Notes under the pieces: generated by a model
Told to the model about the DNA's origin: nothing
What the model saw: the letters and a program-made list of their open reading frames with translations, nothing else
The model's database searches: none
Position numbers and translations under genes: made by a program
Source: Haladaptatus salinisoli
GTDB lineage: Archaea > Halobacteriota > Halobacteria > Halobacteriales > Haladaptataceae
DNA: 64,000 nucleotides
Reading direction: 5' to 3'
Assembly (NCBI RefSeq): GCF_020614375.1
Contig: NZ_CP085327.1
Span: 868,001-932,000 of the forward strand
Shown: positions 60,294 to 64,000 of the stretch, piece after piece
Position numbering within the stretch: the first letter of the stretch is position 1
Layout of the letters: every line of letters starts with the position of its first letter

Positions 60294-62045
60294 ATGAGTT
60301 CAGACGAACGAGCGCCCTCCGGGTGGATAGCTTCCAACCGGACTCTCGCCGCCCTCCTCGCCGTCTCGGCGCTCGCGCTGGCGCTGCGGCTCTTCCGTCT
60401 CGGAAATCGGGTCGCCCACTGGGACGAAGCCCGCGTCGGCTACTGGATACTCCGCTACCAGGAGACGGGAATCTGGGAGTACCACGCCGTCATCCACGGG
60501 CCGTTCTTCCCGCAGGTGAACAGCGTCCTCTTCCAACTGGTCGGCGCGAGCGATTTCACGGCCCGGCTACCGGTCGCGCTCGTCGCCGGACTGCTCCCGC
60601 TCGCGGCGTGGCTCTACCGCGACCACCTCCGCGAATCGGAGATGGTCGCGCTCGCGCTCTTTCTCGCCCTGAATCCGATTCTCCTCTACTACTCGCGGTT
60701 CATGCGCAACGACGTGCTCCTCGCGGCGTTCATGCTGTTCGCCCTCGGGTTTTTCCTTCGCGCACGCGCGACGGGGAGGGCTCGGTACATCTACGCGGGG
60801 ACGGCGATGCTGGCCCTCGGGTTCACGACGAAGGAGAACGTCCTCCTCTACGTCCTCTCGTGGCTCGGCGCTGGCGCGCTGTTGCTCGACCACCGACTGT
60901 TCCTCGCGCGCAACCACGGCCGGAGATGGACCGGCGCGTTCGTCGAGCGCGCGACTCGAAGCGGTCGGTGGCTGGCGCGGTTCGCCCCGCACATCGCGCT
61001 CGCGGTCGTCGAGTTCTTCGCCATCGTCGTCTACTTCTACGCGCCCCGAGCGCGCGGCGTCGAGGGGCCCGGACTGTGGAAGGCGTTCGGAAACCCGGCG
61101 ATGTTCGGCGCCGTGGTGCGGGAAGCGACGGTGGGTTCGTGGAGCGAGTTCACCGGTCACTGGGTCAAGAGCCAAGGCCACTCGTACCTCCCCTACTTCG
61201 AGCACTTCGTGCGCGTGCTCGAACAGGGCGCGCTTCCGCTGGTCGTCTTCTCGGTGGTCGGATTCCTCGCGGCCCGGTACGTGGACGAACGCCCCCGCGA
61301 CCTCGTCTCGTTCGCGTTCTACTGGGGCGCGGTCGGCGTCCTCGGCTACCCCCTCGTCACCGACATCAAGGCTGGATGGGTCACCGCCCACGTCGTCGCC
61401 CCGCTCGCGATCCCGGCGGCGGTCGGCGCCGCGCTCCTCTACCGGTGGGGACAGGAGGCCTACGAGGACGGCGACGACGCGGGAGCCGCCGCCGCCGCGC
61501 TCGTCGCACTGCTCGTCGTCGCGCAGGTCGCGTTTCCGGCGGTGAGCTTCGCGTATCTCCACCCGCAGGACCGGCACGTCCCCGGCCTGCTCGGCGGTCA
61601 GCAGGACAACTACATCGTGCAGTACGGCCAACCGGCGGACGGGATCGGTCCGGCGCTGGAGAAGATGCAGGCCGCCGCGAGGGCCAACGAGAACGGAACG
61701 GACGTGCTCTACTACGGATACGCGAACGAGCAGAGCGATTACATCTTCTTCGTCCCGGACGAGAGCGATAACGACCGCTGGCCCGCCGCGAGCGGCTGGT
61801 ACAATCGCTTACCGCTGCCGTGGTACACCGAGTTGGCGAACGCGAGCGTCGACAGCACGATGCAAAGCGAGACGCTCGAAACCCGACGGCCGCCGGTCGT
61901 CATCACTCGAACGAAGAAGAAACCCGATATCGACGAGTATCTGAGCGGGTACGTGGCCTACGACCACGAACTCACGCTCCACGGGAGCGAAACGACCATC
62001 TACATCAAGCGGAGCGCGCTCCGCGAGGCGAACTCGACCGCATAA
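60294..62045 (+). CDS. Agl23-like membrane glycosyltransferase-family protein
   Basis: The product (583 aa) resembles the TIGR03663 family, which includes Agl23, linked to flippase activity in haloarchaeal N-glycosylation. It has about 11 helices and the GT-C-like loop RVAHWDEARVGYWILRY near residue 40. A second conserved segment is YEYHAVIHGPFFPQVNSVL-like near 62. The C-terminal 150 residues are a soluble extracellular-type domain. It is alone between ribH and purK. Confidence 0.83.
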   Translation: MSSDERAPSGWIASNRTLAALLAVSALALALRLFRLGNRVAHWDEARVGYWILRYQETGIWEYHAVIHGPFFPQVNSVLFQLVGASDFTARLPVALVAGLLPLAAWLYRDHLRESEMVALALFLALNPILLYYSRFMRNDVLLAAFMLFALGFFLRARATGRARYIYAGTAMLALGFTTKENVLLYVLSWLGAGALLLDHRLFLARNHGRRWTGAFVERATRSGRWLARFAPHIALAVVEFFAIVVYFYAPRARGVEGPGLWKAFGNPAMFGAVVREATVGSWSEFTGHWVKSQGHSYLPYFEHFVRVLEQGALPLVVFSVVGFLAARYVDERPRDLVSFAFYWGAVGVLGYPLVTDIKAGWVTAHVVAPLAIPAAVGAALLYRWGQEAYEDGDDAGAAAAALVALLVVAQVAFPAVSFAYLHPQDRHVPGLLGGQQDNYIVQYGQPADGIGPALEKMQAAARANENGTDVLYYGYANEQSDYIFFVPDESDNDRWPAASGWYNRLPLPWYTELANASVDSTMQSETLETRRPPVVITRTKKKPDIDEYLSGYVAYDHELTLHGSETTIYIKRSALREANSTA

Positions 62046-62109
62046 ACGTGCATATTCTCCGTCGAGGTTGGCAAATTTTATGCACCCACAGCGATAACCG
62101 ACGGACGAC

Positions 62110-63309
62110 ATGGTTACGGCTTCACCGCCAACGCTGGGCGTCGTCGGCGGCGGACAACTCGGTCGGATGCTGGCGGAGGCTGCCGCCCCGCTCGGCGTCG
62201 AACTGGTCGTGGTCGACCCGACCCCCGACTGTCCGGCGTCGCCGGTCGTCCGCGACCAGATCGTGGGCGACTTCGACGACCCGGACGCGGTTCGAGAACT
62301 CGCCGACCGCGCCGACGCGCTGACGTTCGAAATCGAACTCGCCGACCCCGACCTGCTCGACGCGGTCGCCGAGGAGTACGACGTGCCGGTTCACCCCGAC
62401 CCCGACACGCTCCGGACGATACAGGACAAACTCGTCCAGAAGCGCGCGCTTCGGGAGCGAGGGATACCGGTGCCCGACTTCCGCCCCGTCGAGGACCGCG
62501 ACGACCTGCTCGACGCGGGCGAGGCGTTCGGCTACCCGATGATGCTGAAAGCCCGCCGCGGCGGCTACGACGGGCGCGGAAACCTCCCCGTCGAGTCGCC
62601 GGACGAGGCGGACGACGCGCTCGCGGAGATGTCGGGCGAACTGATGGTCGAGGAGTTCGTCCCCTTCGAGCGCGAACTCTCGGTCATCGCCGCCAAGGGC
62701 GACGGCGAGGTGGCGACCTTCCCCGTCGGCGAGAACGTCCACGAGGACGAAATCCTCCGCGAAACGGTCGTTCCGGCGCGCACGTCCGAGCGGGTTCGGG
62801 AGCGCGCGGAGGCGGTCGCGCGCGACGTGCTCTCGGCGCTGTCCGGGCGCGGCGTGTACGGTATCGAGTTGTTCGAGCGCGAGGACGGCGCGATTTCGGT
62901 GAACGAGATAGCGCCCCGCCCCCACAACTCCGGCCACTACACCATCGAGGGGGCGCTGACCTCGCAGTTCGAACAGCACGTCCGCGGCGTCCTCGGCTAT
63001 CCGCTCGGCGCGACCGACCTCCGGTGTCCCGTCGCGATGTCGAACGTGCTCGGCGACGTGGCGGAACCCCGCCCGGCCGACTGCTCCGGGTTCGAAGCGG
63101 TTCTCGCCGCGCGCGGCGCGTCCTTCCACTGGTACGGCAAGCGCGAGGTGCGCCCCCTCCGGAAGATGGGACACGTCACCCTCGTCGGCGATTCGCTCGC
63201 GAGCGAATCGCCGACCGGGGGGTCGTCCGCCGAGTCCGATGCCGAACCGTCCGTCAGCGACCTGCTGGCCGAAGTACGCTCGCTCACCGACTCGCTCACC
63301 TTCCGATGA
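62110..63309 (+). CDS. purK: 5-(carboxyamino)imidazole ribonucleotide synthase
   Basis: PurK (399 aa) uses ATP and bicarbonate to carboxylate AIR in purine synthesis. It has the ATP-grasp fold: LGVVGGGQLGRMLAEAAAPL at the N-terminus, TIQDKLVQKRALRERGIPVP near residue 100, MLKARRGGYDGRGN near 143, and APRPHNSGHYTIEGALTSQF near 265. It overlaps purE by four bases. Confidence 0.95.
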   Translation: MVTASPPTLGVVGGGQLGRMLAEAAAPLGVELVVVDPTPDCPASPVVRDQIVGDFDDPDAVRELADRADALTFEIELADPDLLDAVAEEYDVPVHPDPDTLRTIQDKLVQKRALRERGIPVPDFRPVEDRDDLLDAGEAFGYPMMLKARRGGYDGRGNLPVESPDEADDALAEMSGELMVEEFVPFERELSVIAAKGDGEVATFPVGENVHEDEILRETVVPARTSERVRERAEAVARDVLSALSGRGVYGIELFEREDGAISVNEIAPRPHNSGHYTIEGALTSQFEQHVRGVLGYPLGATDLRCPVAMSNVLGDVAEPRPADCSGFEAVLAARGASFHWYGKREVRPLRKMGHVTLVGDSLASESPTGGSSAESDAEPSVSDLLAEVRSLTDSLTFR

Positions 63310-63926
63310 CCACCCCTGACTCAGTAACGAGCCTCGTCGAACAGTTCGAAGCCGAAGCGGAGCGCGACCGCCCCCCCGAAGCGACGCCGGAAGTGGGTAT
63401 CGTCATGGGCAGCGACTCCGACCTCGACGTGATGTCGGGGGCGCACGACGCCCTCACGGAACTCGGCTTCGAGGAAGTGACCGACTACGACGACCCGCCG
63501 GAATCGCGGTTCACCTTCGAAACCTACGTCGTCTCGGCCCACCGCACCCCCGAACTGATGTACGCCTACGCGAGGACGGCGGAGGCCCGCGGGTTGGACG
63601 TCGTCATCGCCGGGGCGGGCGGAAAGTCGGCCGACCTGCCGAACATGACCGCCTCGCTCGCGTACCCCCTCCCGGTGGTCGGCGTTCCGGTGCAGGAGAA
63701 GTCCGTCTCGTCGGTCATCGGGATGCCGACGGGCGCGCCCATCGTCGCCGTGGACGCGGGCAAGTCGTTCAACGCCGCGCTCTCCGCGGTGCAGGTACTC
63801 GCCCGAGAGCACGACGAACTCCGGAAACGATTGGTTGCGTACCACGACGAGTTGCGAGAGAGCGTCGGAGAGGTGTCAAGAGATCTACACGAAACGGGGA
63901 CGCCGGCGTTCCGCGATCGGTCGTAG
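63306..63926 (+). CDS. purE: 5-(carboxyamino)imidazole ribonucleotide mutase
   Basis: PurE (206 aa) moves the carboxyl group made by PurK to the imidazole ring. It has VGIVMGSDSDLDVMSGAHDA near residue 30, YVVSAHRTPELMYAYA near 75, and IAGAGGKSADLPNMTASL near 100. It continues with VGVPVQEKSVSS near 125. The N-terminal 25 or so residues are an acidic extension. It is co-translated with purK. It ends 74 bases before the right edge, with nothing further seen there. Confidence 0.95.
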   Translation: MTTPDSVTSLVEQFEAEAERDRPPEATPEVGIVMGSDSDLDVMSGAHDALTELGFEEVTDYDDPPESRFTFETYVVSAHRTPELMYAYARTAEARGLDVVIAGAGGKSADLPNMTASLAYPLPVVGVPVQEKSVSSVIGMPTGAPIVAVDAGKSFNAALSAVQVLAREHDELRKRLVAYHDELRESVGEVSRDLHETGTPAFRDRS

Positions 63927-64000
63927 CGTATCCATCTTCTTTCTCCTCCGCCCTGACGGCCGTACCGTTCGTCGCGAGAAATGTTCCGTTACGGAAAAGA

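Overview
This 64 kb window is haloarchaeal chromosome. It is GC-rich, and its proteins are strongly acidic. Many genes start right at the expected transcription start (leaderless), with TATA-like boxes about 25-30 bases upstream. It carries archaea-specific genes: TFB, RNA polymerase subunit L, aIF2-alpha, Nop10, ribosomal proteins L44e and S27e, archaeosortase A, Agl23 and GatA/GatC. I cannot name the genus from the sequence alone.

Layout. 1-3 kb: a sugar ABC transporter ATPase cut by the left edge, a GlpR/DeoR-type regulator and a PfkB-type (1-phospho)fructokinase. 3-6.7 kb: an HtpX-like protease, a Tat-exported zinc carboxypeptidase-like protein with a PKD domain, and an M42 aminopeptidase. 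6.7-15.2 kb: a compact six-gene minus-strand operon matching bacterial rhbABCDEF. It should make a citrate-hydroxamate siderophore of the schizokinen/rhizobactin type, and two DtxR-like boxes lie just upstream. 15.4-23.1 kb: a 5'-nucleotidase, a lipoprotein, gatC-gatA, a TFB gene with a possible coupled 37-codon upstream ORF, a Nudix protein, two small zinc-ribbon proteins, and an asparagine-synthase-like gene coupled to a PHP phosphoesterase.

23.1-25.3 kb is an AT-rich island. It holds one unrecognised secreted protein, two gene remnants and a dense set of perfect inverted repeats, including two tandem copies of the same double-hairpin unit. It is the least explained part of the window. 25.3-31.4 kb: purL, hisF, TrmB-type and other winged-helix regulators, a flippase-like membrane protein and rpoL. 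31.5-41 kb: a haem-copper oxidase region (subunits III and II, a CtaA-CtaB fusion, a DUF420 protein) interleaved with an ABC exporter, a kinase-like protein and tandem membrane paralogs.

41-46 kb: methylmalonyl-CoA mutase small subunit with MeaB behind an operator-like dyad, then a hydrolase and a thiolase with its OB-fold partner. 47-49.4 kb: the conserved archaeal translation cluster (L44e, S27e, aIF2-alpha, Nop10, PAC2-type chaperone). 49.4-64 kb: regulators, a J-domain protein, archaeosortase A overlapping a phosphoesterase, a second kinase-like gene lacking the catalytic His, a Nudix protein with a split Nudix box, threonine synthase, a sodium symporter with a tiny partner, an aminotransferase, ribH, Agl23, purK and purE. 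No tRNA, rRNA, CRISPR array or intact insertion sequence was seen.
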